Positions 1 to 6,484 of a DNA stretch of 16,178 nt are shown one piece after another. The stretch is taken from assembly GCA_016213305.1 (NCBI GenBank), contig JACRAV010000413.1:1-16178 (forward strand). Direction: 5' to 3'. Position numbers and translations under genes: made by a program. Source of the stretch: Candidatus Zixiibacteriota bacterium (GTDB lineage Bacteria > Zixibacteria > MSB-5A5 > GN15 > FEB-12). How positions within the stretch are numbered: the stretch's first letter is position 1; each line of letters opens with the position of its first letter. Below the pieces are notes generated by a model. The model was not told the origin of the DNA. It saw nothing but the letters and a program-made list of their open reading frames with translations, and did no database searches.

Positions 1-41
1 GACAATTCGCGTCTCGACTACGCTCGACGCGACGATTAGAT

Positions 42-63
42 GTCAAGCCGCAGGCGGCTTGAC
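42..63. repeat. Palindrome, 9-bp arms
   Basis: The arms GTCAAGCCG and CGGCTTGAC pair perfectly around a CAGG loop. There is no T-tract after it, so it is not an intrinsic terminator. It resembles the other GC-rich palindromes of this intergenic stretch in size and in its purine-rich loop, although the arm sequence differs. Confidence 0.6.
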
Positions 64-129
64 CTACATCAAACCGTTGGCTGGCGTATCGAAACCGCCA
101 GGCCGGAAAAACGAAAATGCGGCGCAAAT

Positions 130-242
130 CGAACCCAATTCGGAGGTGGCGAAACAAGGAATCCCTTAAATTTAACAGAACGAACCCAATATGGAGGCCG
201 TCAGGTCGGGAGGCCTGACGGCACGATCAAATCGAACCCAAT
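130..242 (+). repeat. Three CGAACCCAAT boxes with 51-52 nt period
   Basis: The 10-mer CGAACCCAAT occurs at 130-139, 181-190 and 233-242, so start-to-start distances are 51 and 52 nt. Copies one and three share the longer context AAATCGAACCCAATT. Each copy is followed within a few bases by a G-rich stretch (CGGAGG, ATGGAGG, GTGGG), and copies two and three then run into a palindrome. The remainder of each unit is not conserved. This looks like degenerate tandem or serially inserted intergenic repeats, with no sign of coding function. Confidence 0.6.
197..222. repeat. REP-like palindrome, TCAGG/CCTGA core
   Basis: Arms of 11 bp (GCCGTCAGGTC and GGCCTGACGGC, with one G-T pair) flank a GGGA loop. 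The TCAGG...CCTGA core and the RGGA loop are shared with the palindromes at 1183-1206 and 1225-1250 on the other side of the first gene. No T-tract follows, so it is a dispersed palindromic repeat rather than a terminator. Confidence 0.6.
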
Positions 243-251
243 TTTGTGGGC

Positions 252-270
252 GGCAGGCATCCTGCCTGCC
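252..270. repeat. Palindrome, 7-bp arms GGCAGGC
   Basis: GGCAGGC and GCCTGCC pair around an ATCCT loop. Read on the minus strand the loop is AGGAT, so it has the GGA loop signature of its neighbours but in the opposite orientation. No T-tract follows. Confidence 0.5.
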
Positions 271-280
271 CCTAACGGCG

Positions 281-299
281 GGCACGTAGGATACGTGCC
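281..299. repeat. Palindrome, 8-bp arms GGCACGTA
   Basis: GGCACGTA and TACGTGCC pair around a GGA loop, only 10 nt after the preceding palindrome. It has the same GGA loop but a different stem. It is not a terminator because no T-tract follows. Confidence 0.5.
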
Positions 300-378
300 G
301 CGCACATCGATGAGCGGGAGCGGGCTAGATGTCCACCCGGCGTCGATTTCCCCTGAATTATTTCTTGACCTTGTCGTG

Positions 379-384
379 TATAAT
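379..384 (+). promoter_or_regulatory. Candidate -10 box TATAAT
   Basis: A perfect TATAAT lies 46 nt before the first gene's start codon. A TTGACC is present at 365-370 but only 8 nt upstream, too close to act as its -35, and no good -35 is found at 16-18 nt. The box could be a real promoter with a weak -35, so this is a low-to-moderate call. Confidence 0.35.
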
Positions 385-429
385 GAAGGAGATTTACCCG
401 GACCCGAGGAAGACGAGGAGATTGTCCAT

Positions 430-1098
430 ATGAAGAAACTGATTGCGCTTGTTCTGCTGGCGATGCTCGCGGTAACGGCCGACGCCGGGCGGAAAAAGGA
501 AAAATCCGGCGTCGTCACTGAGCACACGTTCACCGACTCGAAGTACGGTTTCCAGATGACCGCCGACGACAACTGGGGTATCAAGACCAGCGGTCCCGAG
601 GCGTCGGTCCGGGTGATTTTCGTACAGAAGAAGTTTGAGGTTCCGCCGGACTATCTCGCCACGCCGGACTACACCAAGGTGCCGCGCATTGTCACGTACA
701 TAGACACCACGACGCTGGGGGCGTATGCCTTTGTCGATTCGCTCATCAGCCCGACCTACAAGTCCAAGCAGAAATCGGAAATTTTGAAGGAGTTCGAGTT
801 GCTGGCTGAGCGCGAATTGAATGCCCGCGCCCGTCAGCCATTCACCCTGGGGAACGACAAGGGGGTTCGCTGGGATGGTCGGGCGCCGTACCTCAAAGAG
901 GTCGAACTGGGCGGGTCCAGGACCGGCGGCAAACGGGTCCGAAGTGCTTATCTTGGCTCGATTCTGGCGATCAAACGCGGCAACCTGATAGTGGTTTTCC
1001 ATATTATGACCGAGGAGATGTTCTTCCAGACGGTGATGACCGAGGCGCTCAAGATTGTCGGGTCGATCAAGTGGCCGGAGGAGGCCCCGGCCAAATAG
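430..1098 (+). CDS. Exported protein of unknown function, possibly PsbP-like
   Basis: The 222-residue product starts with a typical signal peptide (MKKLIALVLLAMLAVTADA, likely cut after Ala19), so it is probably periplasmic or exported. The start at 430 is chosen because AGGAG lies 9 nt upstream and the signal peptide begins exactly there; the upstream part of the open frame is repeat-derived. The mature protein begins with a charged stretch and then FTDSKYGFQMTADDNW, a pattern reminiscent of PsbP/DUF1795-type domains in which an early 'YGF...W' strand pair is common. That likeness is weak and is an inference. The end, IVGSIKWPEEAPAK, is also typical of such domains ('...SIKW'). No catalytic motif or cysteine pair is seen. 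The gene stands alone between repeat-rich spacers and is closed by a strong terminator. Confidence 0.8.
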   Translation: MKKLIALVLLAMLAVTADAGRKKEKSGVVTEHTFTDSKYGFQMTADDNWGIKTSGPEASVRVIFVQKKFEVPPDYLATPDYTKVPRIVTYIDTTTLGAYAFVDSLISPTYKSKQKSEILKEFELLAERELNARARQPFTLGNDKGVRWDGRAPYLKEVELGGSRTGGKRVRSAYLGSILAIKRGNLIVVFHIMTEEMFFQTVMTEALKIVGSIKWPEEAPAK

Positions 1099-1182
1099 GG
1101 CGGGAATGGTGCGGAGCGTGTCGGGAGGCAAAGTGATATAGGCCTCGACAAGCTCGGCCTGACTTGTTCGGCGGTTTGAAGA

Positions 1183-1206
1183 GTGTCGGGCGGGGACGCC
1201 TGACAC
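1183..1206. repeat. REP-like palindrome, 10-bp arms
   Basis: GTGTCGGGCG and CGCCTGACAC pair (one G-T) around a GGGA loop. The TCRGGCG-GGGA-CGCCTGA layout matches the palindromes at 197-222 and 1225-1250. No T-tract follows. Confidence 0.6.
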
Positions 1207-1224
1207 CACGGGGACATAGTGGAG

Positions 1225-1250
1225 GGCGTCAGGTGAGGACACCTGACGCC
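1225..1250. repeat. REP-like palindrome, 11-bp perfect arms
   Basis: GGCGTCAGGTG and CACCTGACGCC pair perfectly around an AGGA loop. It lies 18 nt after the preceding copy and 15 nt before the terminator stem, so three hairpins sit in tandem after the first gene. The arms keep the TCAGG/CCTGA core of the family while the flanking bases covary. Confidence 0.65.
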
Positions 1251-1265
1251 ACATAGGCAGAATGT

Positions 1266-1295
1266 GAGCCGGCATGGTGGCCGGCTCCTTTTTTT
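1266..1295 (+). terminator. Intrinsic terminator after the first gene
   Basis: An 8-bp perfect stem (GAGCCGGC with GCCGGCTC, loop ATGGTG) is followed after one C by seven consecutive T residues. This is a textbook rho-independent terminator. It separates the single gene at 430 from the long operon that starts about 50 nt later. Confidence 0.9.
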
Positions 1296-1299
1296 GGTA

Positions 1300-1328
1300 T
1301 TGACCCTCTGCCGACACAAGGGTATCTT
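1300..1328 (+). promoter_or_regulatory. Sigma70-type promoter of the lapA-miaA operon
   Basis: TTGACC (1300-1305) and TATCTT (1323-1328) are separated by exactly 17 nt, matching the consensus at 5/6 and 4/6 positions. It begins 4 nt after the T-tract of the preceding terminator. Transcription would start near 1335, giving a very short leader before the GTG at 1350 or a leader of about 33 nt before the ATG at 1368. Confidence 0.6.
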
Positions 1329-1349
1329 GCGCGTGCCAAACCATTTAAG

Positions 1350-1736
1350 GTGAAACGGATTTCTGGTATGTGGGTGTTCCGAGCATTGCTGATGGCCATT
1401 CTGGTGGTCCTGCTTATTGCTTTTGCGTACAATAATTTAAGCCCCGATCAGGTGGTCGACGTGCATCTGTCGCCGCTGGCGCATGATTATGTCGATGTGC
1501 CGGTGGTGACGGTGGTCTTCTGGTCGTTTGTGGCGGGGGCGATTCTGGCGCTCATTTTGTTTCTGACCGGATATATCAACCAGTTGATTGTCATCCGAAG
1601 TCTTCGCCGGCAGGTCAAAGCGCTCGAAACGGAACTGTCGATACTTCGCAATCGTCCGATCGAAGATTCGGCCGGGCTGGTGAGCGGCGCCGATCAGCGC
1701 CAGGCGCTGATTTCATCGCCGTTCAAGGAAAGTTGA
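1350..1736 (+). CDS. lapA: LapA-domain (DUF1049) inner-membrane protein
   Basis: The 128-residue product has two membrane segments (about residues 9-28 and 50-74) joined by a short loop, then a basic, coiled-coil-prone tail (about 80-101, with IRSLRRQVKALETEL). This is the layout of LapA/YciS proteins (DUF1049), which work with LapB in controlling LPS assembly in proteobacteria; family members are usually near 100 residues. The gene directly downstream encodes a LapB-like protein, the same order as in E. coli, which strongly supports the call. The start is uncertain: GTG at 1350 gives a basic N-terminus but the AAGG before it overlaps the codon; ATG at 1368 would remove six residues but also lacks a well-spaced ribosome binding site. 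Confidence 0.78.
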   Translation: MKRISGMWVFRALLMAILVVLLIAFAYNNLSPDQVVDVHLSPLAHDYVDVPVVTVVFWSFVAGAILALILFLTGYINQLIVIRSLRRQVKALETELSILRNRPIEDSAGLVSGADQRQALISSPFKES

Positions 1737-1740
1737 TTCT

Positions 1741-2841
1741 ATGGTTGATTATGTTCTTTCACTGCTCGTGCTCTTTTTCGGGGCGCTGGCGTTCTATCTG
1801 GTGTACGAGCGGTTTATAAGCCGTCCCAAAGTGAGCGAGGCCTCGCTCTATGTCGAGGCGCTTCGCGATCTGCTCGACGGTCGCCGTGAAGCGGCCTACA
1901 CCAAGCTGAGGCAGGTGGTGGCCGAGGATTCGACCAATGTTGATGCCTATCTGCGGCTGGGGCAGATTCTTCGCGACAACGGCCAGCCCGCGAGGGCGCT
2001 TCAGGTTCACCGTGATCTGACGCTTCGCGCCGGTCTGAGTCGGCCGCAAAAAGTGGCGATCCTCAGGCAGTTATCGGCCGACTATACGGCCACCGGCGAT
2101 CTGGTGACAGCCGAAGCGGCGCTCAAGGAGATGCTCTCGCTGGACAGCAACAATTACTGGGCGCAGACCCAGATGCTGGCTCTGCAGGAGAAGGCGCAGT
2201 CGTGGGAAGCGGCGGCCGAGACCGCCGAACAGGTTCTGCGTCTTGAGGGGGCCAAGTCCCGCAAGCCGCTGGCCCGGTACAAGGTCGCGCAGGGGGACCA
2301 GTTGTATCGTCAAAAAGAATATCATAAGGCGCGGCTGGCCTATAAGGATGCGATCGGTCTCGATCCCGCCTGCGTGGCGGCGTATGTAGCGATCGGCGAT
2401 TCGTACAGCGAGGAGCAACGGTACGAAGACGCGGTGACGTTCTGGACCAAGCTGATCACCGCGGTCCCGGACCAGTCGCATCAGGTCATCGAACGGCTGA
2501 AGACGACGCTGTTCGAGCTTGGCCGTTACGGCGATATTGTTGATATCTGCCAGGAAATTCTGGCGCACGCCCCGGGGAATGCGGTGGCCCGCCGCACCAT
2601 GGCCGAGTTTCACCAGCGCAAGGGAGACAGCGAGATGGCGATCGCCATCCTTGAGCAGTTGGTGGAGGACAATCCCGAAGACCGGACCGTGGCGTTTGAT
2701 CTGGTGCGGCTGTACCACGAGAAGGGGGACCGGAAGAAGCTCTCCGACCTGTTGCGGACGCTGGAGCGCCGGCGTGGGCAGGCCGCCCGGAGCAAGACGC
2801 CGGATAGAACATCGGGCAGTCCTGCCGGTCTTCGCGTCTGA
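1741..2841 (+). CDS. lapB: LapB-like TPR protein lacking the rubredoxin-like domain
   Basis: The 366-residue product has one N-terminal membrane helix (about 4-22) followed by continuous TPR-type helical repeats from about residue 35 to 345 (for example AYLRLGQILRDNGQPARAL, YKVAQGDQLYRQKEYHKARL, AYVAIGDSYSEEQRYEDAV, ARRTMAEFHQRKGDSEMAI). That is the layout of LapB (YciM), the inner-membrane adaptor that steers LpxC to FtsH proteolysis in E. coli and so limits LPS synthesis. E. coli LapB (about 389 residues) ends in a rubredoxin-like zinc-binding domain with two CxxC pairs. Here the C-terminus (after about 345) is short, basic and has no cysteine, and no CxxC appears in the other frames just downstream. 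The start has AAGGAA 10 nt upstream and lies 4 nt after the lapA stop. The LapB assignment rests on topology, repeats and its lapA neighbour. Confidence 0.75.
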   Translation: MVDYVLSLLVLFFGALAFYLVYERFISRPKVSEASLYVEALRDLLDGRREAAYTKLRQVVAEDSTNVDAYLRLGQILRDNGQPARALQVHRDLTLRAGLSRPQKVAILRQLSADYTATGDLVTAEAALKEMLSLDSNNYWAQTQMLALQEKAQSWEAAAETAEQVLRLEGAKSRKPLARYKVAQGDQLYRQKEYHKARLAYKDAIGLDPACVAAYVAIGDSYSEEQRYEDAVTFWTKLITAVPDQSHQVIERLKTTLFELGRYGDIVDICQEILAHAPGNAVARRTMAEFHQRKGDSEMAIAILEQLVEDNPEDRTVAFDLVRLYHEKGDRKKLSDLLRTLERRRGQAARSKTPDRTSGSPAGLRV

Positions 2842-2873
2842 ATCGACTTTTACCACGCGGCGAGATCGAAATC

Positions 2874-3878
2874 ATGAATCGTTCCGTTTTGACAGTACTC
2901 ACCGTCTTTATTCTTGTCGGCGTTTGCTTACCGGTTCGAGCCGAGGATATTTCGCTTCTGATCTCGCAGGGGAGATTGGACGAGGCCCGCAAAGCGCTCG
3001 AGCGGCTGGGGCGGGACTCCGCCGGAACCGGGAATGCGCTGTATTTCCGCGCGATGCTGGAATCCGACGCCGCCCAATCCGCCGCCCTGCTGGAGAAGGC
3101 GCTGACACGAAAACCCGAAGCCCGGTTCCGGGAGGACATAGTCTTTCGACTGGCGCAGTACTATGTGGTGACCAAGGATCTTTCTAAAGCGGCCACGCTG
3201 ATCGACGCCGAGCTTTCGAATTCACCGGGCGCCTACGGCGACGATCTTGGTCGTCTGCGGATTCTGGCGTCGGAGCAGTCCCGTTCCTTGTCGGACGCAC
3301 GGCGACGTCTGGATCAGCTTCAAAATACGATGACCACGGCGGACGGCCCCCGCTGGTGGCTGATCGATCAGGCGCGATTGTCGTCGGCTGAAGGAAAACC
3401 GAAAGCGACCCAGAATGCCCTGCAGGCGCTGGCCCGTCAAAAAGGCGGCCCCGGACTTCCACAGGCGCTGTACCTCCTCTGCTCGAATGCGGTGGAGAAG
3501 GGGCGGGCCGACGAGGCGGTCCGGTGGTTCAATTTGCTCAAGGAATCGTATCCGAACGCAGTTGGATTGGACGCGCTGGTGGACAAGCTGAGCGGGATGC
3601 CGACCACCGGTTCCAGACCCGACACCCGCGCCGAGGCCGCCACCGGCACTTACTATTCCGTCAAGGCAGGGGTGTTTTCCTCATCGGATAACGCGTCGGC
3701 TCAAGCCGGCAAATTTCGCGGACTCAAAGTTAAGGTGGAGGTTGTTCCGAAGAATGTCGGCGGGAAGAAATACTCGATTGTTTTTGTGGGGCGATACAAA
3801 TCGTTCGACGAGGCGGACAAGGCCCGCCAGCAGTTCGAGTCACAGACCGGCGAACAGTATCAGGTGGTGGCTCGATGA
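2874..3878 (+). CDS. Exported TPR-like protein with C-terminal SPOR domain
   Basis: The 334-residue product has a signal peptide (hydrophobic 4-20, likely cut after Ala23 in VRA-ED). Residues 25-250 are helical TPR-like repeats (LISQGRLDEARKALERL; LLEKALTRKPEARF; YLLCSNAVEKGRADEAVRWF). Residues 259-334 form a SPOR domain: YYSVKAGVFSSSDNA, then a strand-rich stretch, IVFVGRYKSFDEADKARQQF. SPOR domains bind denuded peptidoglycan glycans, typically at division septa, so a periplasmic role in envelope growth or division is inferred. The ribosome binding site is weak, which suggests coupling to lapB 32 nt upstream. The stop overlaps the mutS start (ATGA). A single domain-level name is justified; no specific gene symbol is. 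Confidence 0.85.
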   Translation: MNRSVLTVLTVFILVGVCLPVRAEDISLLISQGRLDEARKALERLGRDSAGTGNALYFRAMLESDAAQSAALLEKALTRKPEARFREDIVFRLAQYYVVTKDLSKAATLIDAELSNSPGAYGDDLGRLRILASEQSRSLSDARRRLDQLQNTMTTADGPRWWLIDQARLSSAEGKPKATQNALQALARQKGGPGLPQALYLLCSNAVEKGRADEAVRWFNLLKESYPNAVGLDALVDKLSGMPTTGSRPDTRAEAATGTYYSVKAGVFSSSDNASAQAGKFRGLKVKVEVVPKNVGGKKYSIVFVGRYKSFDEADKARQQFESQTGEQYQVVAR

Positions 3879-6484
3879 GCGGTGGGTCCGATGCCAACGC
3901 CTTCACGCCCCTCATGCGGCAGTATCAGGCGGTCAAGGCCCAGCATCCCGATAAGATTCTCTTTTTCCGGATGGGGGATTTCTATGAGATGTTCGGCGAC
4001 GACGCGGTGAAAGCCGCACCGGTGCTGGGTATCGCGCTGACCTCGCGTTCGCACGGCAACAGCGAACGGATTCCGCTGGCCGGGGTGCCGTATCATTCCG
4101 CCGACCGGTATCTGGCCAAACTCCTTGCCCACGGAATCAAAGTAGTGGTGGTGGAGCAGGTCGAGGACCCGCGCACGGCGAAAGGAATCGTCAAGCGGGA
4201 AATCGTTGAAATTCTGACGCCGGGGACGGCGACGATTGACGTCACCGATGATCCGCTTCGCTCGCTCTGTCTGGCGGCGGTCTGTTCCGACGACGGGAAA
4301 GTGGCGGGGGTGGCGACGCTCGATCTTTCAACCGGTATATTCAGAATCGATGAAGGTCCGGCGGCCGAAGTGATGGAACGACTCCGGGTGGCCGAGCCGA
4401 ACGAGGTTTTGTATGCCGAATCTCAGGACAAGGCAATGTTGAACGGATGGCTGGCCGGTCTGGGGCGGTCGCCGCTGTTGACCCCGGCCGAAAACTGGCA
4501 TTTTGATTTTGGCGCCGCCCAGCGCGATCTCAACGAGTTATTCGGCACCACGACGCTTGAGGGGTTCGGAGTGCGCGATTGCCGTCAGGCGGTGACGGCC
4601 GCGGGTGCGATTGTGCGGTACCTTCGCGAAAATCACCGCGACAAACTCGGCCATGTCAACCGGATCGCCCGGTTCGACCGGACCGATCAGATGACCCTCG
4701 ATTACGGCACGGTGCGCAATCTTGAACTGGTGCGCAATCTTGGGGACGGCGGTTCTGATCACACGCTTTTGACAACAATCAATCTCTGTCATACCGGCAT
4801 GGGACTGCGGCGGCTCCAGCAGGCGCTGACGCATCCGTGGCGGAGCAAAGCCCCGATCGAATTGAGACAGGCGGGGATTGCGGAACTGGTGAAGAACCGC
4901 GATCTCTGTTTTGCGCTTCGACAGAGGACAACCAATCTATCTGATCTGGAGAAACTGGCGGGTCGGGTCGGGATTGGCCGGGTCAATCCGAGGCAGATGC
5001 TGGCGATCCGCGACGGTCTGACCACCGCGCTGAGCATCAAGGAAACGCTCACCAAGGCGCACAGTCCGTTGTTGATTCAGATCGCCGGGTCGATTCCGCC
5101 CACACGCGATCTGATCGACCGGATTTCGCAGGCGGTGTCGGAGGATGCCCCGATGGCCGTGAACAAAGGGGGGATTATCAGGCCAGGGTATGCGCCCCAG
5201 CTCGATCAGTTTAACGAATCGATCCGCGAAGCGCGGCAGTATATCGGGAATCTGCAGAAGATCGAGCGGGAACGGACCGGAATCGCCAGCTTGAAGGTCG
5301 GGTTCAATAAAGTGTTCGGGTACTATATCGAAATAACCCGGGCCAATTCCGCCGCCGCCCCGAAAGAGTATATCCGCAAGCAGACGCTGGTGAACGCCGA
5401 GCGGTATATCACCCCGGAACTGAAGGAAAAAGAAGAACTCATACTGGCGGCGGAGGAGAAGATTTTTTCGCTGGAGAGCGAGCTGTATCAGGAGCTGGTG
5501 GACGCGCTCGGGGCGCGAATCGGCGAGCTGGTGCATACCGCCGAACTGCTGGCCGAAATCGATCTGGTCTCGGCGCTGGCCGACCTGGCGGTGGAGCGCG
5601 GCTACTGCCGGCCGGAGATATTCGAAGACGAACGGTTGAACATCACCAACGGACGGCATCCGGTGATCGAGGCGGTGCTCCCGGCGGGAACCTTTGTGCC
5701 GAACGATATTCATTGCGAGCCGGACGGTCAGGGGATCATGATTCTGACCGGTCCGAACATGTCGGGGAAATCGACCTATCTGCGGCAGATCGGCTTGATT
5801 GTCATTCTGGCGCAGATCGGCTCGTTTGTTCCCGCCGACAAAGCCCAGATCGGTCTGGTGGACCGGGTGTTCACGCGGGTGGGAGCGCTTGATAATCTGG
5901 CGCGCGGCCAGTCAACTTTTCTGGTAGAAATGATCGAGACCGCCAACATTCTCAACAATGCCACCAGTCGATCTCTGGTACTGCTCGACGAAGTGGGGCG
6001 AGGAACCTCGACATTTGATGGCCTATCGGTCGCCTGGTCGGTGGTGGAATATATCGATGAAAAACTCCGGTGCCGCACGGTGTTCGCCACCCATTATCAC
6101 GAACTGACGGGGATGGCGGCGCTGTCGCCGCGCGTGCACAATTGCCAGGTGGCGGTTAAGCGGTGGGAAGATAGAGTGATATTCATGCACAAAATCATCC
6201 CGGGCGGGTGCGATGATTCGTACGGGATTGAAGTCGCGCGGCTGGCCGGTCTGCCGCGCCCGACCATCTCCCGCGCCAAACAGATTCTGAAACTACTGGA
6301 GTCGGGAAAGTTCAGCCAGAGCGAACTGGGCAAATCAATTTTCCGCGACAAGGTGCAACCCTCGCTGTTCGAAGCGCCCCGATCCGAAGTGGAGAACCGG
6401 ATACGCCGGCTCGATCTGAACGGTCTATCGCCGGTGGCCGCTTTCGATCTCTTGCGGCAATGGAAGGATGAAATCGACTCGTGA
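3875..6484 (+). CDS. mutS: DNA mismatch repair ATPase MutS
   Basis: The 869-residue product is full length for MutS (E. coli 853). It recognises base mismatches and small loops and recruits MutL. The mismatch-binding motif GDFYEMF is at 34-40, with the wedge Phe36 and Glu38 at the same numbers as in E. coli. The core and clamp regions follow (about 250-570). The ABC-type ATPase carries the Walker A GPNMSGKST at 626-634, Walker B LLDEVGRGTSTFDG from 703, and FATHYHELT from 737. The C-terminal part contains the usual dimerising helices (SYGIEVARLAGLPRPTISRAKQIL). It starts inside the stop of the SPOR gene (ATGA, 4-nt overlap) and its own stop overlaps the mutL start (GTGA), so translation of the three genes is probably coupled. 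No key residue is missing. Confidence 0.98.
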   Translation: MSGGSDANAFTPLMRQYQAVKAQHPDKILFFRMGDFYEMFGDDAVKAAPVLGIALTSRSHGNSERIPLAGVPYHSADRYLAKLLAHGIKVVVVEQVEDPRTAKGIVKREIVEILTPGTATIDVTDDPLRSLCLAAVCSDDGKVAGVATLDLSTGIFRIDEGPAAEVMERLRVAEPNEVLYAESQDKAMLNGWLAGLGRSPLLTPAENWHFDFGAAQRDLNELFGTTTLEGFGVRDCRQAVTAAGAIVRYLRENHRDKLGHVNRIARFDRTDQMTLDYGTVRNLELVRNLGDGGSDHTLLTTINLCHTGMGLRRLQQALTHPWRSKAPIELRQAGIAELVKNRDLCFALRQRTTNLSDLEKLAGRVGIGRVNPRQMLAIRDGLTTALSIKETLTKAHSPLLIQIAGSIPPTRDLIDRISQAVSEDAPMAVNKGGIIRPGYAPQLDQFNESIREARQYIGNLQKIERERTGIASLKVGFNKVFGYYIEITRANSAAAPKEYIRKQTLVNAERYITPELKEKEELILAAEEKIFSLESELYQELVDALGARIGELVHTAELLAEIDLVSALADLAVERGYCRPEIFEDERLNITNGRHPVIEAVLPAGTFVPNDIHCEPDGQGIMILTGPNMSGKSTYLRQIGLIVILAQIGSFVPADKAQIGLVDRVFTRVGALDNLARGQSTFLVEMIETANILNNATSRSLVLLDEVGRGTSTFDGLSVAWSVVEYIDEKLRCRTVFATHYHELTGMAALSPRVHNCQVAVKRWEDRVIFMHKIIPGGCDDSYGIEVARLAGLPRPTISRAKQILKLLESGKFSQSELGKSIFRDKVQPSLFEAPRSEVENRIRRLDLNGLSPVAAFDLLRQWKDEIDS

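Larger units (their letters stand above)
1..429. other. Gene-free repeat-rich intergenic stretch
   Basis: No gene is supported here. An open frame runs through it from position 40 into the next gene, but its translation is made of repeat-derived sequence and it has no ribosome binding site, whereas a good site lies just before position 430. The stretch holds three CGAACCCAAT boxes (130, 181, 233), four palindromes (42-63, 197-222, 252-270, 281-299) and a TATAAT box at 379-384. It therefore looks like an accumulation site for small dispersed repeats followed by the promoter/leader of the gene at 430. Confidence 0.7.

Noticed and set aside
130..242. CRISPR array from the 51-52 nt periodic boxes
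   Set aside because: The repeated part is only about 10-15 nt, the spacers are rich in palindromes, there are just three units, and no cas genes are near.
40..429. N-terminal extension of the first gene to position 40
   Set aside because: The translation is repeat-derived, there is no ribosome binding site, and a signal peptide with a good AGGAG begins at 430.
394..1344. 316-codon minus-strand open frame
   Set aside because: It lies opposite the first gene and through the palindromes and the terminator; its protein has no recognisable motif and the + strand gene has a signal peptide and ribosome binding site.
4937..5713. 258-codon minus-strand open frame
   Set aside because: It is a shadow of mutS, which is unambiguous; long antisense frames are expected in GC-rich coding DNA.
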